Assembly (NCBI RefSeq): GCF_026262505.1
Contig: NC_067203.1
Coordinates: 5,208,001 to 5,272,000 of the forward strand
Length of the DNA stretch: 64,000 nt
Direction of reading: 5' to 3'
DNA from: Trichomonas vaginalis G3
Lineage: Eukaryota > Parabasalia > Trichomonadida > Trichomonadidae
Positions within the stretch are counted from its first letter, which is position 1, and every line of letters starts with the position of its first letter. Below are positions 20,894-31,307 of the stretch, one piece after another. A model generated the notes under the pieces. It made no database searches. It was given only the letters and a program-made list of their open reading frames with translations, and had not been told where the DNA came from. The position numbers and the translations under genes were made by a program.

Positions 20894-22476
20894 AAAGGTA
20901 CATTCACTATTTTTGACAAAATTTTAAATTTTCATGGGGTTGTAATCTTATAATAACTAGATGAATAAGGAATAAATCCAGTATGATGTGCATCATTATA
21001 TTAAACACTATATGTAAGGCTGGTGATTCTATTAACACTTATGAAGATCTATAGTATTTGAGCAGATAAATTTGATAATTTCCAAAACTTTTATATTTCA
21101 AAATTAAAGTGTGCGAATGCATTTAAATGAGAGCAAAAAGAGATTGATGCTGTTAAAACTAGGTGTTAATTTGCAATTATTTCGCATCACAAGAACTACC
21201 CAGTAAATTCGGCTATCTTTCTTTGCAATTATTCTCCATTATACATAGAATATAATGGTTAGGGTTTGAAGAAAAGTTACTAGAGAATTATTGACTTTTG
21301 AAATAATGCAGAATTTTACTTGAAGAAATCATTAATTTATGAGTTCCAAATTGCTAAGCATGACGAAGGATCATTAAATTTGCTACAATTAAATACACTT
21401 ATTGCAGAATTAAGATTTTTGAAATTAAAAGTTTGAAATATTGCCTTTTTGAATAAAAATTTAAATTTTATTATATAATCATGATAATATCTTATAGAAA
21501 TTAAAAGAAAAATATTTTAAACAATTCAAATATTTTGAATGTCTTATCAATTTAAAATATTAAAAGATAGCTTGATTTTATCATCATTAGTTGTTATCAA
21601 AGTTTTCTTCTTTTGATGAACAACAGTAAATGATTTGTTAATTACTTGTCTTCCTTTTTCGCAGCAAAATCGAAAGTTATGATGATAATCTTGCTCTCAA
21701 TTTTGAAACTCTCTGATTTACAAGTAAGCATTCCTTTGGAAAAGCAGTCCTATTCTGTTTTCAAGATATTTTAAAGCCTCCATTTCATACAATGCGCAGA
21801 TCTATTCGAAATTGCAAGAACTCTCAAGAAAAATGCAGCAGCAAAGAAGATTCCATAGTTTCTAGCATCAAAAATTTACAACCTTAATACAACAGTTAAA
21901 GAGAAGCTCGAAAAGAAAATATTTAACCATAAGCTGGAAACCATTCGATATCTACTATTGGATCTAATAAAAAGTTAATTATAACATATTTAACATGCTA
22001 TTTGTTGACTTTGTTCCATTATATTACCATATATATCTTTTTGAAATCTAAAATATTTTTACGTTTTAACCATGTGTTGTTGAAACCATATATCAATCTT
22101 AGCTAAAGTATAGTTTATGAGTCTGTCACCATCTAACGTATGAATTTTCAAAAAATGTCAAATATGTTCATTTTTTCTGTAGATTCAGCCATAATTTCAC
22201 GTTGTTATACTATTCAACTATTATTTAATATTTTTATCGATTTAATATATGTGATGAGATGCTTAGTTCTCCTGGAAATCGATTTTTAATCGCAATTTTA
22301 ACTTTCCAAAAAAAATTCAAAAATAAAAATCCCTCTCAATTTTCTAAGTTTTATAACTCGCCAAATCTCTAGCCAAATTTTTTTGGCCCGTATAAATATT
22401 GTTAGGCACTATATAGGGATGCTATTTATCCTATTTTCATCCCATTTTACTGTTATCGCCTAGTGAATGTACCTTT
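20894..22476. mobile_element. Mutator-like (MULE) non-autonomous insertion, 1.58 kb
   Basis: The ends carry the inverted repeat AAAGGTACATTCACTA (20,894-20,909 and its complement at 22,461-22,476). The flanks carry a perfect 9-bp direct repeat AATACGCAT (20,885-20,893 and 22,477-22,485). A 9-bp target duplication is typical of Mutator-like elements, which are known in T. vaginalis. The interior is AT-rich with no transposase frame, so it would depend on a transposase elsewhere. The intact 9-bp duplication suggests a fairly recent insertion. Confidence 0.75.
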
Positions 22477-22541
22477 AATACGCATATATCAAAAATTATT
22501 TACAATTTACGACTTTTATTTTTTTTAATATTGATTGTTTA

Positions 22542-24411
22542 ATGAGCTATGGTGGCCTCTATGATATAGATATTGAAAAAAAAATTGATGAAGCTCATAG
22601 AATGATTGGAGAAGAATTATTCTATGATATTTTTCAAGATAATTATCAGCAATTTCTTGACAAAATGAAGCTTGATATTAATGAATGAAAGCCCTTTGCA
22701 AACAGTGCACCGAGAAAGATATGAAGTTCGGAACTTTTGAGCACGCTAATGTTGATCTCAGTAATAAAATCGAAAATTTTGAATCATTCCTAGAATCCTC
22801 ATTTAAATTAGAACGAGTTGCTTCAATCCGTACAATTTATGATGATTTGTATGGAATGATAAAAAATTCTAAAATTAATTCAGAGAGGATCATACAAAGC
22901 AATGAGTCAAAATTACAGGAACTTAATGCTGAAAGCAGTGACGTTGCTAGAAACTATGAAAAGGAAAAAAAATAAAATGAAACAATTGCTCAAGAAGTGA
23001 ATCGAAAGAAAATAGATTTGAAAGCAAAAAAAATAGAATTCGATATAATTAAAGATGAATACGAAGCCTGGTTAGAATCTTCCCAACAAAAGAAGAAAAA
23101 TTTAATTGAAAAAAGAATTGAGCTAGCAAATCTGAATAATGAATCAGATCTACTTCAGGCAGAGTTAGATTTTACAAATGAAGAAATTGCAAGAATTGGT
23201 GATGATGAACTGAAATGCTCACTTTTAGTTGTTTTGCTTGAAGGATTTCATCAAAAACATATTAGTACGTTTAAGCTTCTTCTTTACTCTTTAATAATAT
23301 TACTTGGAGCGATTACAATTTCAAGTGTTTTCACTTGCGTCCATCCTTTTGCAAATGACATCGAATCTAAGCATCTTTTACTATTATGGTTCTTACCTTA
23401 CATCTTGGCTTTCTTGTCTTGTGGAATCTTCGTATTCACCAAAAAATTTTTGGATAACAAGCATTGCGACACCATCTTCTTTTTAAGTGACCGAAGGATA
23501 CTAATTACTATACTTAACTTAACATTTATTACATTATCAATTTTATATTATTTCTATTGGGCGAAGTTAGTAGTTTGTTTAGTTCTCAGAGCATTACAGG
23601 GGTTTATTGTAGGGTTTTTGTCTATCATTTATCCAGCTTCTCTGTTCCAGCTTGGAAAAACAAAACAACCTTTGTATTTATTGTCATTTTTCTTAGTGTC
23701 TTTTGCTTTTGGCGTTTTGTTTTGTGTCCCAATCAAACAGAAATGGCCTCTATATGTTGTTATCTTCCCAGGTCTTCAAACTATCTTGATCTGGTTCATA
23801 AACAAGAGCTCTTTCAACTTTGTCAACTTGAAAGTCGATTTTGGATCAGACTTTAAGTTCCATTTAGAGTTTCTTGTCATTGTTTTGCATATCCTTCAGC
23901 CATTCCTTGGTCCTTTCACATTATGGACAGTTATTTCTAGAATCTACAGCGATCCTTTAGAGAATGTCAAATTCATTCTACCATTTGTAGTTGGCAGTTT
24001 CGTTTTTTGCATATTTTTGATCATTCTTCACAAGAAAAACGAGAATACGTTTGCATTAGCATCTATTCTTCTCTCTATTCCTTAATAATTCTCACTTTTG
24101 TTGGCGCAATTCTGATCATTACACACAAAGACTACTATGGCCTTATGATTATGTCATTTTCTAATGGTGTTGGACTGTTGCAACTCCCATGGCTTCCTTA
24201 TTACGAAAAATTGTCCAAAATTCGACCAAAAACATTTGGATTTTATTGGTGCTTGTATTGGCTTTCTACATCAATATCTTCAGTCATATTCACTAAGGTG
24301 AGCTTATCTCATCTACCTTTTGTATGGCTTGCCATTTTATTTTTATTATTTATCTTTTTCTCACTTTATATGGCATTCTTCAAAACTTTCACATGCAATT
24401 TAATTCTTTAA
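22542..24411 (+). pseudogene. Decayed multi-pass membrane transporter (MFS-like) with coiled-coil N-terminus
   Basis: Probably a host gene. It starts at 22,542 (MSYGGLYDIDIEKKIDEA). The frame changes near 22,685 and meets an in-frame TAA at 22,973-22,975. It continues in that same frame to 24,085 and then changes frame again to end at 24,411. The first ~220 codons are charged and coiled-coil, with KDMKFGTFE reminiscent of an SPX start. The rest has about ten to twelve hydrophobic segments and an MFS-like LVLRALQGFIVGFLSIIYPA motif. Solute transport is the likely ancestral role and the substrate is unknown. It is squeezed between two transposon-like insertions. It could instead be a trichomonad-specific membrane family. 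Confidence 0.55.
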
Positions 24412-24451
24412 TCATAAATCTTTATGCATAAACTTTTATTTTCTATTTAAA

Positions 24452-25690
24452 CTCCTTTTTTTTATTTAGGTACCCTATTCAATTTCTATCGTCACCATAT
24501 GGAGAGGTCAGGCCCATATCATAAAACATTAAGTTTGGACTTACTAAGACATGTAAGAATTACCTTGCTTGTATAGGGGCATTAAATACTTTTAGATGCT
24601 AAAATCTTCAAAATTAATTTAATTTGATATTCAAAATATGCACGAAAACGTAAATAAATACGGATCTAGCTCTCACATATCTCTATTTTAAGCATTGATA
24701 AGTATTTCTACATTCTATTTTAAAAAATATTCAAATTTCACAATATTCTTTTCATTGATAATCTACATATTAACGAGAATGATATAACTTTTCATGTGTT
24801 TAGAAGTTCTTAGCTTTAGTACTGTATTGTTGAAAAAATTATTGAAGACTTTTTTCTTTTTGAGAAATTAATGCAATAACCAAAGAGGAATTGCATATGC
24901 TGCGCACTAAAATTATAGAAATGTCTCTAATTAGACACAAATAGAGATATTCGGAAATAAAAATTTGAAATTTTGATCAAAAACGCTATTTTCTAATCAT
25001 TTTTATTTTAACTATATATAAAGTATCTTTTTCTATAATTTATACTTGATGGTTTAAAAGACGTTTAGACTCAAAATTTTACTGCATTTCATGTGGTAAC
25101 TATGCTTTATCACTAACTACCTCCTTGTTTCAACCCTGAACAATATATTATACCTCCCAATGCAGGTATTACTCCAACAAAATTAGCAATTTGGCTATTG
25201 TCTAAAATTTTCTCAAAGAAAGAGGAGTAAAGTCCCATTTTTAGAATTCGAGCTATATTAGAATGCAACTTAGACAAAAGGTTACAGTTTCAATACACAT
25301 ATTCAAAAAATTTGCATTCGAAATTTAAGATAAAGTACAATTTCCAAAAAAGAGTATCGAATCAGTGCACAAATATGCATTTACATGCTTACACTAGCTT
25401 GCACTAGTATTAATAATTTTGAAATTAATTTTCAAATTATTCCCATACCTTTTGCAAAATTATTATGCTTATGATTCTAAGCATAGTTAAGCGATCTCGA
25501 ATTTGAATTGCTAAGAAAAAATAATTAGTAAAAAATTTGTCTATGCATTCTGTATGATGCTACTAACTATATTAGCAGCATACCTAAAATCTTTTCAATA
25601 TTTTTGAGGCAATTTGAATGGTACCCCTTCAATTTTGTGAGGGACCCCCTTTCATTTTTTGAATAGGGTACCTTAAATGAAAAAAGGACC
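24452..25690. mobile_element. Inverted-repeat element, ~1.24 kb
   Basis: Shares ~30-bp imperfect inverted ends around GGTACCCTATTCAA (24,469-24,482 and complement 25,659-25,672), extended outward by a similar pyrimidine-rich arm (TCCTTTTTT then ATTTA). No frame of note lies inside. No convincing target duplication was found, so the family is open. The GGTAC in its ends recalls the MULE-like element at 20,894. Confidence 0.5.
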
Positions 25691-26803
25691 TTATGTCATA
25701 TTTTTAAATGGGGAAGGTTGACATTTTTTACCACATTATAGTAACTCAAGTGTGACATATGAACAATATACCCTATAATTTTATGAATATGGCACTTTTC
25801 GTCGATTTTCAAAGAATTAAATCGCTTCTATCTCAATAACTAATAAACATATAAGATTTTTGAAAGTATATATATAGTGTACTACATCTCAAGATATTAT
25901 TGATATGTATTAGAAAGAATAATATATTGGATTTTGATATCACAAAATGACTTTTCAATTTATTGTAGTTCCTCACAGAGTTGAGATTTAACAAAATTCT
26001 TTGCAGATAATTTATGAAGGGATGATTGACTAACTAACTATAGATACATGAATTGAAAATAAAAAAATCGATTAAATATGAACCTTCATAAATCGTTTAA
26101 GAAACTAAAAAACTATTCTTTATTGGTTATTTTGGACGAAATTTAATATATGTGGTTTTATTGGACAATAATCGAGTAACGGAAAAATATAACATTTATC
26201 TATAAAGTGAAAATTTAGAGGTATATTTCGTAAGATATTTCCTCTCTGATTACAAGAACTATTGTGAGCTATCAATCTAATGAAAGAGAGCAGATTTGGC
26301 CGTAATGAAAATGTAATACTTCGAAAATCAATAGAAAAAAGATTAATTTGTTAGAAACAATCGACTTTGACACTGAATTCTAAGAGCAAACGTTTACATT
26401 AGGACATTTTAATCATTTCCAAATATTGCAAAATTGCATTTAAACAAGTTAAGGAGAATACTATAGTAACGGTGTTGTAGAGAAATATAACAATTTTAAA
26501 GATTTTGGAACAGAATTTGAAAAATATGAAAATCAGATATATAAAAAATGAATAAAATAACATTATGATGGAATATAGGTAGATGAGTTATTAATGGTGA
26601 TATGATTTAAAATTCAGAATTAATGAAATAGAATTTCGATTAAAAAAAAATAATGTAATGGTATGAAAGCTTTGAGGCTAATTATTAATATTCGCATATA
26701 TTTTAAGTTAATAATAAAATTATGATTACATTAAGATATAGTAAGAATGAGATTACAGAATGAAGGTTGATGGGGATGAAAATGTTTAAACTTTAGAGAC
26801 ATT
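25691..26803. other. AT-rich stretch without recognisable genes
   Basis: No supported reading frame, RNA gene or clear repeat. Composition matches the rest of the host-like block. Confidence 0.6.
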
Positions 26804-27199
26804 AACAATAACAAGTGTTTGTTGTTCACTGAGTAACTTTGAGAAGAATCGTTTGTGATTCTTCTCAAAGTTGCATCAAAGATAGCCATTGATAGACAAT
26901 GTTTGTCTTTGTGTACAACATTCACTTGTATACAAAACAATAACAAGTGTTTGTTGTTCACTGAGTAACTTTGAGAAGAATCGTTTGTGATTCTTCTCAA
27001 AGTTGCATCAAAGACAGCCATTGATAGACAATGTTTGTCTTTGTGTACAACATTCACTTGTATACAAAACAATAACAAGTGTTTGTTGTTCACTGAGTAA
27101 CTTTGAGAAGAATCGTTTGTGATTCTTCTCAAAGTTGCATCAAAGACAGCCATTGATAGACAATGTTTGTCTTTGTGTACAACATTCACTTGTATACAA
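26804..27199. repeat. Three tandem 132-bp units
   Basis: Units start at 26,804, 26,936 and 27,068 and are nearly identical. Each contains a 14-bp perfect inverted repeat (CTTTGAGAAGAATC ... GATTCTTCTCAAAG, 6-bp loop). As 132 is a multiple of three, a 157-residue leftward frame stays open through it, but that frame is most likely a by-product. It could be a minisatellite or a protein/RNA-binding array. No function is recognised. Confidence 0.8.
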
Positions 27200-27351
27200 A
27201 ACAATAATCGAAATAATATCTTGTTATAACAAGTCTGTTATGATGAAACTGAGTTTTGTTATTTTATTAAAAGTATATATCTATGAAATAAAAGATTACA
27301 AATTGTAAGTAGAACTTAAGAAAATAAAGAGATTTTTAAAATTTATATAAG

Positions 27352-27649
27352 AAGTAGTACATATGAAGGGTTTTGTGACTTTTTTTGTTACGTCTATATA
27401 TAGATGAAGGTATATTTTTACATCTTCTATATATATATAGATGATATAAAAATTTTTTCTTACGTTTTTTAAGTCATGAATTCGTAAGAAAGCGTGACAT
27501 TATTAAATAAATTAGTAATAAATATTATATACTAAACACATTTTAAAATATATTTATAAATCATTAAAAAATTAACTTTAATTAAAAAAATTAACATTAA
27601 TTTTAAAATAATTTATTTTTTTATCTTTTATAAAAGAATCTATATATAG
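27352..27649 (+). repeat. Left terminal inverted repeat of the Maverick
   Basis: Pairs with 57,921-58,147. It runs from the GAAGTAGTA edge through GTGACTTTTTTTGTTAC and a GAATTCGTAAGAAAGCG block to TATAAAAGAATCTATATATA. There the match stops, because element E copy 2 begins with its A-run. Confidence 0.8.
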
Positions 27650-28060
27650 AAAAAAAAAAAAAAAAAAAAAAAAAAGGGAGTGGGGCTTCCAGGCACTTCG
27701 TGCCTTCTAGCCCTGAGGATGATTGGTATAATGAAGTTTTTTTTTTCTTGGGGTGTCCTTCCAGGCACTTCGTGCCTTCTAGCCCACATAAATGAAGTTT
27801 TTATTCGGAGGTCTTCCAGGAGCTTTTCACAAATTATATATGTTTTCATGTTTTGTCAAGACTTCTTCGTAAATGTTTTGTCATGATTTCATTGTATATG
27901 TTTTGTCAAGACTTCTTCGTAATGAGCGTAAATGACCCAAAAATAATGTTTATGTTAGAATGTTAGATCTAACACGTTTTCTAACATGTTTTCTAACATC
28001 GTAGAAAACTCATGATTTCATCGTAAATGTTTTGTCAAGACTTCTTCATCGTAAATGTTT
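27650..28060. repeat. Terminus (A26, hairpin motifs) and mosaic repeat of element E copy 2
   Basis: The A-run (27,650-27,675) is followed by GGCTTCCAGGCACTTCGTGC at 27,683 and again near 27,760, with a weaker third copy near 27,808. From 27,846 comes a single mosaic unit with the GTTAGATCTAAC dyad and ATGTTTTGTCAAGACTTC steps, leading into the core-gene start. Confidence 0.8.
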
Positions 28061-28075
28061 TTAACTTCACTTAAA

Positions 28076-31000
28076 ATGCCACGTAAGCTACGTAAGAATA
28101 TACGTAAGAGGAAGAGAGCATTGAAACATCCAATAGTAAAACTGACACCACAACAACAGTTGCAACAACAAATGCTGAATGACCCCACTATGTTGCAACA
28201 AATGTCAAGCAATCCTATGCTTTTAAACCGAGTTGTTGGTGCACAGAGTGGAGGTTTAAGAGCGGCACTTTTAGCGAAAATGGCAGGCTATGGTGGAGCT
28301 GCAGACGGAACAGCTTATAACCCTCAAAGTCAAATGAATTTGAGTTCACTCAAAAATCAAATAACAGATGTCAAAAAGTCAAACATAGACATACAGAAAC
28401 AAATAAGTGAAAACGAAAAGAAACTAGAATATGACAGACACACAAAGAAACTCAATGAGTTAAACGTAGAGAAAAAGAAGAAAGAAGAACAACTGAAAGA
28501 ACTAAGTACAGAGGAATATGCGAAAAAAGTGTCAGAAAAAGCAGCAGAAGTAGCAAAAATGGAACAAGATGTTATAAATTTGAAAAACCATACTACTCAA
28601 TATAAAGTACTGAAAGATGAAGAGATAAAACAAAAAGCCCTGAAGACATATATGGATAGCGATGAGTATAAAAAAGAAGTTGAAGCAAATGTAAAGGCAG
28701 AAAAACTTTTACAGTTGCAAAACCAAACCGTACAGTATGAAAACTTAGCACAAGAAAGTAAAAATAACGACGCAGCCATGCAAAAGGCAATGAAAAGCGC
28801 AGAATATATAAAAGCTAACAATGACTGGTTAGATGCCCAAGCCAACGCTAAAGCAGCCCAACTCATAGGGTCAATAAGGACAAAAATACAAGCGGATGAA
28901 GACAGTTCAAATGAAGCTTTAACAAATGCTGACTTTAAGAACGCCTTCGAAGCTCTTCATAGTAAGGTGAAACAAGTGAACGACTTCTCATCTGGAAAGA
29001 AACTGAAGTCTGAAGGTTTCGACAAAGAGTTAAAAGAAGTAGCACAAAATATGACGAAAATAACAGATGCAGCAACGAGACAGGCAGTTCAAAGTGCCTA
29101 TGACGCCGTTAGAGCAACTGTTGTGAAAAGTCAAGAAAAAGAGTTACAACAGACCAAAACAGACCTAGTAAATGCTTTCTTAAGAACGAAAAGTCAGGTA
29201 GGACATTACGCTGCAGATGGAACATATGTGCCAGCTGGTGGAACTTATATACCACCAAACCCTCCAAGAGAAGCACCTGCACCAGGACTACCTAAAACAT
29301 TTACATCGTCACATGGACACAGACACAGGCATGCACCAAAACCAACACAACAACCAGCACAACAACCACCTCCACAACCAGCACAACAACCAGCACAGCA
29401 ACCAACAGTTCAAAACCCTGCACAACAACAACCACAAACAGAGCAAGGACATAAAAGAAGTAGAGAACAAGGAAACCAAGAATTCTTAAAAATGCTTAAA
29501 GAAGAGTGTGGTTTCCCAGATACTGTTGACTTTAGTGACAGATATAAAGAAGCTATTGGAAAGTTCAAGGATGGAAATACTGACCCGAACCTATTTAGCT
29601 TTATGGCTCAGCACCAAAACGGATATAATCTCAAACCTGGAAAATACAAGCTCGCTAAGGGATATGATTTAATAGCATATCATCCAAATGACATGGATGA
29701 ATTTACTCCGAGATATTTGATGTCAGAGCTAAATGACAATTCAACTTTCGTCATGAAACGCGTAAAAAATAGAGACGGAACGAAAGAACAAAAGCTTATG
29801 AATGCGGATGACGTAGATAGGGAAATTGTTGAAAACGGTCTCGGAATATATGAAATGCCAGCAGATGAGGTACAAGAAACTCCACAGGAAGAAGTTCAGA
29901 TACAACCAGACATGGAAGAAATAGTTCAGCAACAACAGCTAGAAGAGCCTGAAGGAAACGAACAAGTCACTCCTTTGGAAACTAACTTCACAGAACTAGA
30001 TGAAGATTTGGAACAGCCGAAAAATCTTGACCCTCAACAAGAGTATGCGGAGAATATGGAATATTTCCAAGAGTCTAAAAAAAATTCGGCTGACATAGTA
30101 GAAGAATATCGAAAAATGTTTGCCGACATACAAAAGACTCCAACATCAGATGAAAATATCCAGCATAGAATGGAAGAACTGAAAAAAAATGTACACAAAT
30201 ACAACAACCCTTTTTACTTACGAGCATTTAACGTTCAATCTTCGGATGAACTCGGTGAAAATAAAAGGTTAAATTTCAAGAAAACATATAGAAATGAAAC
30301 ATTGTTTAAAGTTCATTCAGAACCTAACCAAGATGGAAACAAACCTACTTTTGTTTCTGCAGACGATGGAACTACAATGAGATGGGGTCATAAAGCTAAT
30401 CCGGATAGGTGGTTCATAAACTTACAACCACAATTCCAAGAAGTTGTAGACGCAATGGAAGTCAATGGTGAACCAGATATAGCTGGTATTTTCAGCGCGG
30501 CTTTAATGCCATTGAAAGATATGAAACATGCAGATATTTTGGACCAGTATGAAATGAACATGGCTGATGGAAATATAACACCTGACGTTCTAAAACATTT
30601 ATCTCAAAGAACTACACAGAACCATAGAGATGGTATATTTGGTGAAGAGTTTAGAAAGAAAGTTAGGGAGGGCGAAGGAAGAGAACCTATTGTACATGAC
30701 CTTGCAAACGAAAGTTTACAAAATGTCATAAAAACTTACTTTGCAGACAATGAAATGAGAAGGGATGAATATTTAAGAAAACTCAAATGGACAGTACCAA
30801 ATGAAATGTTAGTATTGAAAAACATGTTCCTTGACAAAATAAAACCAACTACAGAAATAAACGACGCAAGACTGAAAGATTGGGTAAAAGCTTTCCCATT
30901 CACAAAAGATATAGTTGGTAACATGGAAAGAAAACCAGAATGGCTACAAAAACATATATTTGGAAACGAGCATATTCCATATGGACAGGCACTGTTTGAA

Positions 31001-31240
31001 GAGCTTGAACCGGAAACTCAGGAAAGAGTCATGCAAACAATACGCGAAGACTCAAATACAGACTATGACAAACTCTTTCTAGGATATAGGGTACCTGAGA
31101 TGGGCGACCAGAGCCCAAAGGCAAAAAGGACATGGGAAATTTACAACATACTAGATGAACATAATGCAAAGATGCAACAACTTCAAGCAGAGGGCAATGA
31201 AGGAAAAGAAGAGTTAAAAACTCAGTCAGGAAGAAAGTAA
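28076..31240 (+). CDS. 1,054-aa core-like protein with basic N-terminus and coiled coil (element E)
   Basis: Open and apparently whole. The start at 28,076 is chosen over an in-frame upstream codon because the conserved MPRKLRKNIRKRKRALKHP begins there and a virion-class AT motif lies just before it. Order: residues 1-25 strongly basic, suited to nucleic-acid binding; 25-40 Gln-rich; ~90-330 long Lys/Glu-rich coiled coil; ~395-450 Pro/Gln/His linker with QQPAQQP repeats; ~455-560 a compact region; then an acidic stretch and a C-terminal ~450-residue alpha/beta region. It lies just upstream of the capsid gene on the same strand. A DNA-core or scaffold role fits, but no database family was recognised. 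Part of a fossil element. Confidence 0.7.
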   Translation: MPRKLRKNIRKRKRALKHPIVKLTPQQQLQQQMLNDPTMLQQMSSNPMLLNRVVGAQSGGLRAALLAKMAGYGGAADGTAYNPQSQMNLSSLKNQITDVKKSNIDIQKQISENEKKLEYDRHTKKLNELNVEKKKKEEQLKELSTEEYAKKVSEKAAEVAKMEQDVINLKNHTTQYKVLKDEEIKQKALKTYMDSDEYKKEVEANVKAEKLLQLQNQTVQYENLAQESKNNDAAMQKAMKSAEYIKANNDWLDAQANAKAAQLIGSIRTKIQADEDSSNEALTNADFKNAFEALHSKVKQVNDFSSGKKLKSEGFDKELKEVAQNMTKITDAATRQAVQSAYDAVRATVVKSQEKELQQTKTDLVNAFLRTKSQVGHYAADGTYVPAGGTYIPPNPPREAPAPGLPKTFTSSHGHRHRHAPKPTQQPAQQPPPQPAQQPAQQPTVQNPAQQQPQTEQGHKRSREQGNQEFLKMLKEECGFPDTVDFSDRYKEAIGKFKDGNTDPNLFSFMAQHQNGYNLKPGKYKLAKGYDLIAYHPNDMDEFTPRYLMSELNDNSTFVMKRVKNRDGTKEQKLMNADDVDREIVENGLGIYEMPADEVQETPQEEVQIQPDMEEIVQQQQLEEPEGNEQVTPLETNFTELDEDLEQPKNLDPQQEYAENMEYFQESKKNSADIVEEYRKMFADIQKTPTSDENIQHRMEELKKNVHKYNNPFYLRAFNVQSSDELGENKRLNFKKTYRNETLFKVHSEPNQDGNKPTFVSADDGTTMRWGHKANPDRWFINLQPQFQEVVDAMEVNGEPDIAGIFSAALMPLKDMKHADILDQYEMNMADGNITPDVLKHLSQRTTQNHRDGIFGEEFRKKVREGEGREPIVHDLANESLQNVIKTYFADNEMRRDEYLRKLKWTVPNEMLVLKNMFLDKIKPTTEINDARLKDWVKAFPFTKDIVGNMERKPEWLQKHIFGNEHIPYGQALFEELEPETQERVMQTIREDSNTDYDKLFLGYRVPEMGDQSPKAKRTWEIYNILDEHNAKMQQLQAEGNEGKEELKTQSGRK

Positions 31241-31290
31241 AGCTTGGTCCACGTGGGTTCTATTATGACATATAAATCCAACTATTCTAT

Positions 31291-31307
31291 ATTTTTACTC
31301 ATATGAA
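31291..31307 (+). promoter_or_regulatory. Virion-class upstream motif of the capsid gene
   Basis: ATTTTTACTCATATGAA directly before the capsid ATG. It matches TTTTTACTGAGATGAA before the genes at 1,752 and 1,924 (and 46,364 and 46,538 on the other strand). It is looser before 28,076 and 33,234. Probably a late-type promoter or leader shared by structural genes. Confidence 0.5.

Noticed and set aside
26731-27204. 157-aa leftward frame across the 132-bp repeats
   Set aside because: The repeat unit is a multiple of three, which keeps a frame open by chance. The product is just the repeat three times plus flank.
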